From Betaproteobacteria bacterium (GTDB lineage Bacteria; Pseudomonadota; Gammaproteobacteria; Burkholderiales; Casimicrobiaceae): a DNA stretch of 52,500 bases. The DNA lies in the NCBI GenBank assembly GCA_016861105.1, contig BOKS01000021.1, forward strand, positions 1-52,500, given 5' to 3'. The notes under the pieces are model-generated. The model was not told where the DNA came from, did not search any database, and was given only the letters and a program-made list of their open reading frames with translations. Every line of letters starts with the position of its first letter. Positions within the stretch are counted from its first letter, which is position 1. Shown here one piece after another: positions 16,710 to 24,028 of the stretch. A program made the position numbers and the translations under genes.

Positions 16710-17978
16710 ATGGAGAACCGCATGCGCAAGAGCCTTCCCCACGCCGGCAGGCCGTGGTCCGAACTCGAGCCCGACATGGACGCGATGACGCGCAACGACA
16801 TCGACTGGAGGCGGGGGCGTTCGCCGATGTACGTCTTCTACACGACCGACAGCGTGTACGACGTCGCGACCAAGGCGTTCTTCAAGTACTTCACCGAGAA
16901 CGGCCTGGGCAACGCGAAGGCGTTCCTCGGCGTGGGCCAGATGGAACGCGAGATCCTCGAGATGGGGCTCTCGCTCTTCCACGCGCCCGAGGCGGCGGTC
17001 GGTACCATGACCACCGGCGGCACCGAGAGCCTGCTGCTCGCCATCAAGACCTGCCGGGACTGGACGCGCGCGCACCGGCCCGGGGTGAAGCGTCCGAACA
17101 TCGTCGCGCCCATGTCGGTGCATCCGGCATTCGACAAGGCCGCCGACCTGATGGACCTGGAGGTGCGTCGCACGCCGTTGCGCCCGGACTGCAGCGCGGA
17201 CCCCGCGGCGATCGATCGTGCGATCGACGACCAGACCATGATGATCGTGGGATCCGCGCCGTGCTTTCCGCACGGCATCGTCGACCCCATCGCCGAACTG
17301 GGCGCGATCGGCGTCGCGCGCGGCCTGTGGCTGCACGTCGATGCGTGCGTGGGCGGCTACCTCGCACCGTTCGCGCGCAAGCTCGGCTACCCCGTGCCGG
17401 AGTTCGACTTCGCGGTGCCGGGCGTCTGGTCGATGTCGGCCGACCTCCACAAGTTCGGGCACTGTCCGAAGCCGGCCTCGACGGTGTTCTACCGGACCCC
17501 CGAGCTGCACGCGTTCCAGAAGTTCGATCACGCCGAGTGGTCCGGCGGGCGCATGATCACGCAGACGTACGTGGGCACGCGACCCGGGGGGGCGATCGCG
17601 GCGGCCTGGGCGGTCATGCACCACCTGGGCGAGGCCGGGTACCTCGAGATCTCGCGGCGGATCCTCGAGATGAGCCGCGCCTACGTCGACGGCATCAACG
17701 CCGTTCCCGGACTCCAGGTCGTCGGCCAGCCGCACCTCAGCATCGTCTCGTACGCGTCCACCGATCCGGCCGTGCCCATCGCGGCGGTTGCCGATCGACT
17801 GCGGTCCTCCGGGTGGCTCATCGGCATGACGCGCGAGCCCCCGGCGATCGTCACCATGCTGTCGCTGCTGCACGAGCCGGTGCGCGAGGAGTATCTCGGC
17901 GACCTCCGCCAGGCCGTCGAGGCCCTGCGCCGCGGCACCACGGCCCCTGCCGCACAAGCGCAAGCCAGTTACTCGTAA
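16710..17978 (+). CDS. PLP-dependent lyase/decarboxylase, sphingosine-1-phosphate-lyase / group II decarboxylase-like
   Basis: This 422-residue fold-type I PLP enzyme has the phosphate-binding MTTGGTESLLLAIK near 100-113, a ring-stacking His in SVHPAFDKAA (138), HVDACVGG with Asp211, and the Schiff-base lysine Lys248 in SADLHKFGHCPK. The DLHKFG motif and the FGXXTSGGTES-type loop match sphingosine-1-phosphate lyases and group II decarboxylases rather than aminotransferases. Reaction: either C-C cleavage of a 3-hydroxyamine to an aldehyde, or alpha-decarboxylation. First gene of an operon with an ABC importer and an aldehyde dehydrogenase, which suits an aldehyde-producing lyase (inference). 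The ATG at 16710 has a GGAG-like site; MRK at 16722 is an alternative. Confidence 0.82.
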   Translation: MENRMRKSLPHAGRPWSELEPDMDAMTRNDIDWRRGRSPMYVFYTTDSVYDVATKAFFKYFTENGLGNAKAFLGVGQMEREILEMGLSLFHAPEAAVGTMTTGGTESLLLAIKTCRDWTRAHRPGVKRPNIVAPMSVHPAFDKAADLMDLEVRRTPLRPDCSADPAAIDRAIDDQTMMIVGSAPCFPHGIVDPIAELGAIGVARGLWLHVDACVGGYLAPFARKLGYPVPEFDFAVPGVWSMSADLHKFGHCPKPASTVFYRTPELHAFQKFDHAEWSGGRMITQTYVGTRPGGAIAAAWAVMHHLGEAGYLEISRRILEMSRAYVDGINAVPGLQVVGQPHLSIVSYASTDPAVPIAAVADRLRSSGWLIGMTREPPAIVTMLSLLHEPVREEYLGDLRQAVEALRRGTTAPAAQAQASYS

Positions 17979-18019
17979 ACCGTTCCGCCCGCACGAAATC
18001 GCCCAGAAGGAGATCGATC

Positions 18020-19030
18020 ATGCTTGGGAAGCCGTCGCTCGCCGTTGCCGCTGCCGCGCTCCTGCTCGGCGTCGCCCCGCAGGCCCACGCCGACCAGCCC
18101 CACCTGCGCATCGTCAAGACCCCGGGCTTCTCGGCCATGCCGCTCCACGTGATGGAGCGGCAGAAGTTCCTGGAACGGCAGCTCGCGAAGGCGGGGGTTC
18201 CCGACACGAAGGTCGAGTGGACGCGGATTTCCGGCGGCGCGCTGGTCAACGACGCGCTGCTCGCGGGCAACGTCGACGTGGCGGTGGGCGGCATCGGGCC
18301 GCTGGCCACGATCGTGGGACGGACGGCCGGAACGCCCGTGGAGGTCAAGGGCATCGCCGCCGTCGTCTCGCAGCCCATCTATCTCAACTGCAACGATCCG
18401 CGCATCAAGTCCCTTGCGGATCTCGGCGAGAAGGACCGCATCGCCGTGCCTGCCGTGAAGGTCTCGATCCAGGCGGTCGTCCTGCAGATGGAGGCCGCGC
18501 GTCGCTTCGGCGAGAAGGACGCCCACCGCATCGACAGGAACACCGTGTCCATCCCGTCGGCCGACGCCATTGCGCAGATCGTCTCGGGTGCCGGCGCCCT
18601 GACCTGCCACATGGCCGCCGATCCGCATCACACCACCGAAGTCAAGAGCGGCAAGGTGCACACCGTGCTCGATTCCTACGGGGTCGTGGGATCGCCGCAC
18701 AACATCTCGGTGGCCTACACGACGAAGCGCTTCCGGGAAGGCAACCCGAAGCTGTACGCCGCGTTCCTCGCCGCGCTGGCGGAGGCCCAGGCGTTCATCA
18801 CCGCCGACCCGAAGACCTCCGCGGCGATCTATCTCGAGATGAACGCCGAGAAGATGTCGGCCGACGAGATCGAGGCGCTGATCCGCGACAAGAAGAACAT
18901 CTTCAGCTCGGTGCCGTACGGCACGGAGCGCATCGTCAACTTCATGCACAAGACGGGCGCGATGCAGAAGCCGATCGGGTCCTGGAAGGACCTCTACTTC
19001 CCGGACATCCACGGCGCGGCCGGCAACTGA
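18020..19030 (+). CDS. ABC transporter substrate-binding protein, SsuA/TauA (NMT1) type
   Basis: This 336-residue periplasmic protein has a signal peptide cut after about residue 24 ([11 protein letters not shown]). The mature part follows the NMT1/SsuA-like pattern: [40 protein letters not shown], and [21 protein letters not shown]. Relatives deliver sulfonates, taurine, nitrate or pyrimidine precursors to SsuBC-type transporters. Ligand not predictable here; co-transcription with a PLP lyase and an aldehyde dehydrogenase suggests an amino compound. A good ribosome binding site (AAGGAG) sits 8 bp before the ATG. Confidence 0.85.
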   Translation: MLGKPSLAVAAAALLLGVAPQAHADQPHLRIVKTPGFSAMPLHVMERQKFLERQLAKAGVPDTKVEWTRISGGALVNDALLAGNVDVAVGGIGPLATIVGRTAGTPVEVKGIAAVVSQPIYLNCNDPRIKSLADLGEKDRIAVPAVKVSIQAVVLQMEAARRFGEKDAHRIDRNTVSIPSADAIAQIVSGAGALTCHMAADPHHTTEVKSGKVHTVLDSYGVVGSPHNISVAYTTKRFREGNPKLYAAFLAALAEAQAFITADPKTSAAIYLEMNAEKMSADEIEALIRDKKNIFSSVPYGTERIVNFMHKTGAMQKPIGSWKDLYFPDIHGAAGN

Positions 19031-19043
19031 CGGCGACGACGCG

Positions 19044-19856
19044 ATGCTCGCGGACGCGACGCCCACGGCTCCGGAAGCGGCCGCCGCGCCCAGCGTTGTC
19101 CTCGACGTCGCGGGGGTCACGCTCCAGTACCGCACGACGGACAAGATCGTCACGGCGACGTATCGCGTGAGCTTCTCCGTCGAGACCGCCGACAGGTTCG
19201 TGCTGCTCGGCCCGTCCGGATGCGGCAAGTCGACGCTGCTCAAGGCCGTGGGGGGCTACATCGAGCCCGTGGAGGGGGCGATCAACCTGCGGGGCAAGCC
19301 GATCAGGCATCCGGGCCCCGACCGCGTGATGGTGTTCCAGGAGTTCGACCAGCTTCTGCCGTGGAAGACGGTCCGGCAGAACGTCGAGTTCGCGCTCGTC
19401 AGGTCCGGCAAGTGCACGCGAACGGAAGCGTCGGATCGCGCCATGCACTACATCGTCAAGGTCGGCCTGGCCGGGTTCGAGCACGCGTATCCGCACACGC
19501 TGTCGGGAGGCATGAAGCAGCGGGTGGCGCTGGCGCGGGGCCTCGCCGTGGAGCCCGACATCCTGCTGATGGACGAGCCGTTCGCGGCCCTCGATGCCCT
19601 GACGCGGCGCAAGATGCAGGAGGAGCTCCTGCAGCTGTGGGACGACCGGCACTTCACCGTGCTCTTCGTCACCCACTCGATCCCGGAAGCCGTCCTCGTC
19701 GGCAACCGGATCCTGCTGCTGTCCCCGCATCCCGGCAGGGTCCGCGCGGAGCTCGACTGCGACGGCGGCGACGACCCGCAACCGGAGACCGGGAAGCGGC
19801 TCTCCGAGCGCATCCACGACATGCTGTTCAGCACGGAGGAGGCGCGCCATGCATAG
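19044..19856 (+). CDS. ABC transporter ATPase, SsuB/TauB type
   Basis: This 270-residue nucleotide-binding protein has Walker [10 protein letters not shown] near 60, Q-loop [14 protein letters not shown], signature [16 protein letters not shown], Walker [13 protein letters not shown], and the H-loop in [12 protein letters not shown]. The LPWKTV segment and short C-terminus are typical of SsuB/TauB/nitrate-type importers. Its stop overlaps the start of the permease gene by 8 bp, so the two are coupled. It energises uptake with the preceding binding protein. Confidence 0.92.
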   Translation: MLADATPTAPEAAAAPSVVLDVAGVTLQYRTTDKIVTATYRVSFSVETADRFVLLGPSGCGKSTLLKAVGGYIEPVEGAINLRGKPIRHPGPDRVMVFQEFDQLLPWKTVRQNVEFALVRSGKCTRTEASDRAMHYIVKVGLAGFEHAYPHTLSGGMKQRVALARGLAVEPDILLMDEPFAALDALTRRKMQEELLQLWDDRHFTVLFVTHSIPEAVLVGNRILLLSPHPGRVRAELDCDGGDDPQPETGKRLSERIHDMLFSTEEARHA

Positions 19857-20715
19857 CGCGGTGCGGCGCAGGCCCGACATTTTCGTCGAGCGGCTGGAGA
19901 CGAGCTTCGGCGTCGTCGAACGACCCCTTTCGCCCTGGCAGAGGGTCGCGAACTCGGGCACGTTCCGCAAGGGTGCGATCCTGGTCATCATCGCCGCCGT
20001 GTGGCAGCTCTACGCGACCCGGCTGGGCAATCCGTTCGTGCTCCCGACGTTCACCGCGACGTTCGACGCCTTCGTCGCGTCGCTGCTCTCGGGCGAGCTC
20101 CTGGCACGCACGATGTACTCCATCGAAGTGCTGCTGATGGGCTATGCCGCCGGCCTGGTGCTCGCGTCGGTCCTCACGGCGCTCGCGGCCACGACCCGCG
20201 TCGGGCGCGACCTGCTCGAGCTGCTGTCGGCGATGCTGAGCCCGATGCCCGCGATCGCCCTGCTGCCGCTGGCGATGATCTGGTTCGGGCTGGGCATCGG
20301 CAGCTTCGTGTTCGTGCTCATCCACTCCGTGCTGTGGGCGGTGGCGCTCAACACGAACTCCGGCTTCCGGTCCGTGCCGAGCGCGCTGCGGATGGTCGGC
20401 ATGAACTACGGGCTGCGAGGCCTGCCGTACATCGCGCTGATCCTGGTGCCCGCCGCGTTCCCCAGCATCCTCACCGGCCTGCGGATCGGCTGGGCGTTCG
20501 CGTGGCGCACGCTGATCGCGTCGGAGCTGGTGTTCGGCGTGAGCTCGCAGGCGGGGGGACTCGGCTGGTTCATCTTCGAGAAGAAGAACATGCTCGACAT
20601 CCCGACGGTGTTCGCCGGTCTCTTCATGGTGATCGCCGTCGGCCTCGTGATCGAGTACCTGGTGTTCGGACTGATCGAGCGCGCAACCATCCGCAAGTGG
20701 GGCATGCAGCACTGA
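19849..20715 (+). CDS. ABC transporter permease, SsuC/TauC type
   Basis: This 288-residue membrane protein has about six transmembrane helices and the cytoplasmic EAA-type loop [29 protein letters not shown], near residue 185-213, which contacts the ATPase. [19 protein letters not shown] and [15 protein letters not shown] are family landmarks of SsuC-like permeases. The N-terminal 40 residues are cytoplasmic and unusual in length. Overlaps the ATPase gene and is followed after 64 bp by the aldehyde dehydrogenase. Confidence 0.9.
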   Translation: MHSAVRRRPDIFVERLETSFGVVERPLSPWQRVANSGTFRKGAILVIIAAVWQLYATRLGNPFVLPTFTATFDAFVASLLSGELLARTMYSIEVLLMGYAAGLVLASVLTALAATTRVGRDLLELLSAMLSPMPAIALLPLAMIWFGLGIGSFVFVLIHSVLWAVALNTNSGFRSVPSALRMVGMNYGLRGLPYIALILVPAAFPSILTGLRIGWAFAWRTLIASELVFGVSSQAGGLGWFIFEKKNMLDIPTVFAGLFMVIAVGLVIEYLVFGLIERATIRKWGMQH

Positions 20716-20779
20716 GGCGCGGGCCGTGGTCGCGGGTGGAAGACGCGTCGTCGCGGCGGAGACGAAAGGAACGCTGGCA

Positions 20780-22243
20780 ATGAAGGCGGAAGCGGGGATC
20801 GCGGATCGTGCGCAACGCACGGGGTTGTTCATCGACGGCCGCTGGCGGGAAGCATCGCCGAGCGTCGGCATCGACGTCGTCGACCCCGCCACCGAGGAGG
20901 TCGTCGGCCGCATCCCGAGCGCGTCGGCGGACGACGTGCAGCTCGCGATCGACGCCGCCCGCGCGGCGTTCCCGGCGTGGCGCGCGACGCTGCCGTGGGA
21001 CCGTGCCACCGTGCTGCGGCGCGCGGCCGACCTGATCCGGGCGCGATCCGAGGACCTCGCGCGGGTGCTGACGCAGGAGCAGGGCAAGCCGCTCGCCGAG
21101 TCGCGCCGCGAGGCCGGCATGGCGGCCGACCACTTCGAGTGGGCGTCGGAGGAGGGGAAGCGCATCTACGGGACGGCCATCGATGCGCGTCCTGCGGGAA
21201 CGCGCTGCGTCGTCCGCCACGAGCCGGTCGGCGTGGTCGGCGCGCTGACGCCCTGGAATTTCCCCGCGCTGCAGTTCGCGGCGAAGGTGTCGTATGCGCT
21301 CGCGGCGGGTTGCGCGGTGGTCGCCAAGCCGTCGGAGGAGGTTCCCGGCATCTGCATCGGACTCGCCTGCGCGCTCGAGGACGCGGGCCTGCCGCCGGGG
21401 GTGCTGAACCTGGTGTTCGGCCACCCGCCCGAGATCTCGGCGGAGCTCTTCGCGTCGCCCCATGTTCGCGCCGTCTCGTTCACAGGATCGACGGCGGTGG
21501 GCAAGCAGCTGATGGCGATGGCGGCGCCGGGACTCAAGCGCCTGACCATGGAACTCGGCGGCCACGCGCCGCTGATCGTCCTCGGCGACGTCGACCCGGA
21601 CGATGCGGCGACCAAGGCGGCGATGATCAAGTTCCGCAACGCCGGGCAGGCGTGCGTCTCCCCCAGCCGCTTCTACGTCCACGAGTCCATCGCCGCACGC
21701 TTCACGGAGCGGCTGGTCGAGTGCGCCCGCGCGCTGAAGCTCGGCAGCGGACTGGACGAGGTGACGACCATGGGACCGCTCGCCAATGCACGCCGGCGGG
21801 CCGCTGCGGAGGACCTCGTCGAGGACGCGAAGTCGCACGGCGCCAGGGTGCGCACGGGCGGCGCCCGACCCGCGGGCCTGACACGCGGCTTCTTCTTCGA
21901 GCCCACGGTGCTGGACCAGGTGCCCGAGTCCTGCAGGATCATGAACGTGGAGCCGTTCGCGCCGATCGCGCCGGTGGCGGCCTTCCGCGACCTGGACGCC
22001 GCGATCGCCGCGGCCAACCGCCTGCCCTACGGACTCGCGGCGTACGCGTTCACGAACTCCGCCAGGGATGCCGCCCGGCTCGCCGACGAACTGGAGGCCG
22101 GCATGGTCGCGATCAACAACTTCGCGCTGGCGACCGCCGAGACGCCGTTCGGCGGCGTCAAGGAGAGCGGATTCGGCCGCGAAGGCGGCCCGTCGGCGAT
22201 CCACGAGTACCTGACGCCGAAGCTCGTGAAGACGCAGCTGTAG
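20780..22243 (+). CDS. NAD(P)+-dependent aldehyde dehydrogenase, succinate-semialdehyde dehydrogenase-like
   Basis: This 487-residue protein has full catalytic residues: PWNF with Asn160, TMELGGHAP with Glu258, and NAGQACVSPSR with nucleophile Cys292. The Rossmann motif is FTGSTAVGKQL, and EPVGVVGALTPWNFP opens the domain. Overall similarity in motif spacing is to succinate-semialdehyde dehydrogenases (GabD type), oxidising an aldehyde to an acid. As the last operon gene, it probably removes the aldehyde made by the PLP enzyme. The ATG 20780 follows GAAAGGA; a longer in-frame start exists at 20726 but lacks family similarity. Confidence 0.87.
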   Translation: MKAEAGIADRAQRTGLFIDGRWREASPSVGIDVVDPATEEVVGRIPSASADDVQLAIDAARAAFPAWRATLPWDRATVLRRAADLIRARSEDLARVLTQEQGKPLAESRREAGMAADHFEWASEEGKRIYGTAIDARPAGTRCVVRHEPVGVVGALTPWNFPALQFAAKVSYALAAGCAVVAKPSEEVPGICIGLACALEDAGLPPGVLNLVFGHPPEISAELFASPHVRAVSFTGSTAVGKQLMAMAAPGLKRLTMELGGHAPLIVLGDVDPDDAATKAAMIKFRNAGQACVSPSRFYVHESIAARFTERLVECARALKLGSGLDEVTTMGPLANARRRAAAEDLVEDAKSHGARVRTGGARPAGLTRGFFFEPTVLDQVPESCRIMNVEPFAPIAPVAAFRDLDAAIAAANRLPYGLAAYAFTNSARDAARLADELEAGMVAINNFALATAETPFGGVKESGFGREGGPSAIHEYLTPKLVKTQL

Positions 22244-22300
22244 GCAGGGCCCGCGAGGCGCTTCCAATGCGCCGCCGCCGTTCACGAACGACGGCCGGCG

Positions 22301-22321
22301 GGCCGGCCGGCGCGGCCGGCC
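22301..22321. terminator. GC-rich hairpin between convergent genes
   Basis: GGCCGGCC (22301-22308), a 5-nt loop and GGCCGGCC (22314-22321) form a perfect stem. It lies between the converging aldehyde dehydrogenase and CoA-transferase genes. No T-run follows on either strand, so it is only a candidate bidirectional terminator. Confidence 0.3.
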
Positions 22322-22346
22322 AGCTGTGAACCGCCGTCCGGTCGGT

Positions 22347-22988
22347 TCAGCGGGCCGCTGCCAGCGGCACGCCGGTCAGCCGCTCGAGCTCCGCGTGCGC
22401 GAGACCGTCGACGCGATCCACGACGACCAGGCCGCCCTGCGTCACGTCGACGACGGCGAGGTCGGTGTAGATGCGGCTCACGCAGCGCAGCGCGGTGACG
22501 GGGTAGTCGAGCGCCGCGACGATCTTGCTGCGACCGTCCTTCGTGAGGTGCTCCATCATCACGAAGACCTGCTTCGCGCCGAGCGCGAGGTCCATCGCGC
22601 CGCCGACGGCCGGGATCGCGTCGGGCGCACCCGTGTGCCAGTTCGCGAGGTCGCCGCGCGCGGAGACCTGGAACGCGCCGAGGACGCAGATGTCGAGGTG
22701 GCCCCCGCGCATCATCGCGAACGAGTCGGCGTGGTGGAAGTAGGATGCGCCGGGCAGGGCGGTCACCGGCTGCTTGCCGGCGTTGATGACGTCCGGGTCC
22801 TCGTGCCCAGGCGGCGGCGCCGGTCCCATGCCGAGCAGGCCGTTCTCGGTGTGCAGGACGATCTCGCGATCGCGGGGCAGGTGGTTGGCGACGCGCGTGG
22901 GCAGCCCGATGCCAAGGTTGACGTACGCGCCGTCGGGAATGTCGGCGGCGACGCGCGCGGCGATCTGGTCGTGCGTGTAGCGCTTCAT
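22347..22988 (-). CDS. scoB: 3-oxoacid CoA-transferase, subunit B
   Basis: This 213-residue protein has the family landmarks DGAYVNLGIGLPTRVANHL, then LHTENGLLGMG carrying the catalytic Glu48 that forms the glutamyl-CoA thioester, and GGAMDLALGAKQVFVMMEH. With subunit A it moves CoA between succinyl-CoA (or acetyl-CoA) and a 3-oxoacid, for example acetoacetate. The ATG 22988 (MKRYTH) lies 7 bp after the subunit A stop; the upstream ATG at 23006 would overlap it. Confidence 0.9.
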   Translation of the reverse strand: MKRYTHDQIAARVAADIPDGAYVNLGIGLPTRVANHLPRDREIVLHTENGLLGMGPAPPPGHEDPDVINAGKQPVTALPGASYFHHADSFAMMRGGHLDICVLGAFQVSARGDLANWHTGAPDAIPAVGGAMDLALGAKQVFVMMEHLTKDGRSKIVAALDYPVTALRCVSRIYTDLAVVDVTQGGLVVVDRVDGLAHAELERLTGVPLAAAR

Positions 22989-22995
22989 CGGACAG

Positions 22996-23727
22996 TCAGG
23001 TCGCACGCGCGGCAGCGGCCGTCCCGGCGGGTTGCGTGGCGCGCGGAGGAACCGCGACCACGCGGCGCACGAAGATGCCCGGCGTCACGATCGCCTCGGG
23101 ATCGAGATCGCCAAGCGCCACGACCTCGTCGACCTGCGCGATCGTGCACTCGGCTGCCATCGCCATGATCGGCCCGAAGTTGCGCGCCGTCTTGCGGTAG
23201 ACGAGGTTGCCCCAGCGGTCGCCGCGCAGCGCCTTGACGAGCGCGAAGTCGGCGCGGATCGGGTGCTCGAGCACGTAGTCGCGGCCGTCGATGACGCGCG
23301 TCTCCTTGCCCTCGGCGAGCCGCGTGCCGAAGCCGGTGGGCGTGTAGAACGCGCCGATGCCGGCGCCCGCCGCGCGGATGCGCTCCGCGAGATTGCCCTG
23401 CGGCACGAGCTCGAGCTCGAGTTCGCCGGCGCGCCAGGCGCGGTCGAAGTGCCACGAGTCCGTCTGGCGCGGAAACGAGCACACGATCCGGCGCACGCGC
23501 TTCTCGCGGATCAGCGCCGCGACGCCCGCATCGGCGTTGCCCGCGTTGTTGTTGACGATCGTGAGGCCGCGCGCGCCGGTGGCGATGAGCGCGTCGATCA
23601 GCTCGACCGGCATGCCGGCCGTCCCGAAGCCGCCGATCATGACGGTGGCGCCGTCGCGGATGCCGGCGACCGCGGCTTCGAGCGAGGGGACGGTCTTGTC
23701 GATCACGATGCGCGTCCTGGAGACCAC
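22996..23727 (-). CDS. scoA: 3-oxoacid CoA-transferase, subunit A
   Basis: This 243-residue protein has GGFGTAGMPVELIDAL near residue 30, the CoA-binding SENG-partner region LTIVNNNAGN, and GIGAFYTPTGFGT; these mark subunit A of succinyl-CoA:3-oxoacid transferases. The start is uncertain: GTG at 23727 (VSRTRIVIDKTV) best matches the family N-terminus, while ATG 23793 would add 22 residues that run back toward the hairpin repeat. It is the upstream partner of subunit B. The genes probably serve ketone-body or aromatic (3-oxoadipate-like) degradation; no other genes of such a pathway are adjacent. Confidence 0.85.
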   Translation of the reverse strand: MVSRTRIVIDKTVPSLEAAVAGIRDGATVMIGGFGTAGMPVELIDALIATGARGLTIVNNNAGNADAGVAALIREKRVRRIVCSFPRQTDSWHFDRAWRAGELELELVPQGNLAERIRAAGAGIGAFYTPTGFGTRLAEGKETRVIDGRDYVLEHPIRADFALVKALRGDRWGNLVYRKTARNFGPIMAMAAECTIAQVDEVVALGDLDPEAIVTPGIFVRRVVAVPPRATQPAGTAAAARAT

Positions 23728-23794
23728 CCGAAGCGTACCTGAAGCACGGCGGCGCGGCAGCGGCGTGCGTGCGCGAGGGCCGTCATGGGACACG

Positions 23795-23828
23795 ACGCTG
23801 GGTTCCCGCTTTCGCGGGAACGACGACG
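23795..23828. repeat. Dispersed hairpin repeat, copy 1
   Basis: GTTCCCGC (23802-23809), TTTC loop and GCGGGAAC (23814-23821) lie within a 34-bp element. The same element recurs at 30816-30849 with two paired substitutions that keep the stem intact. This is the TTCCCGC-TTTCGCGGGAA type of short intergenic repeat common in proteobacterial genomes. Confidence 0.6.
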
Positions 23829-23860
23829 CAGGCGGGATGGCCGCCGCGGCGGTGGCGAGC

Positions 23861-24028
23861 GTCAGGAGGCGACCGTCAGGAGGCGACCGTCAGGAGGCGA
23901 CCGTCAGGAGGCGGGCGTCAGGAGGCGGGCGTCAGGAGGCGGGCGTCAGGAGGCGACCGTCAGGAGGCGACCGTCAGGAGGCGGGCGTCAGGAGGCGGGC
24001 GTCAGGAGGCGGGCGTCAGGAGGCGACC
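23861..24028. repeat. 12-copy 14-bp tandem repeat at the 3' end of the GGDEF/EAL gene
   Basis: Twelve units GTCAGGAGGCGACC or GTCAGGAGGCGGGC abut without spacers, in the order AAAGGGAAGGGA (A = GACC type, G = GGGC type), showing block duplication. On the minus strand the last unit encodes the final V-A-S-stop of the GGDEF/EAL protein, so the array appears to be amplification of that gene's 3' end. Every plus-strand unit contains AGGAGG, a perfect Shine-Dalgarno sequence; every minus-strand unit contains CCTCCT. Confidence 0.9.

Noticed and set aside
22347..23727. Including the CoA-transferase genes in the PLP/ABC/ALDH pathway
   Set aside because: They are on the opposite strand, convergent with that operon and separated by a hairpin, so shared function is not supported by the sequence.
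23861..24028. CRISPR array
   Set aside because: The 14-bp units abut with no spacers, and no cas genes are present.
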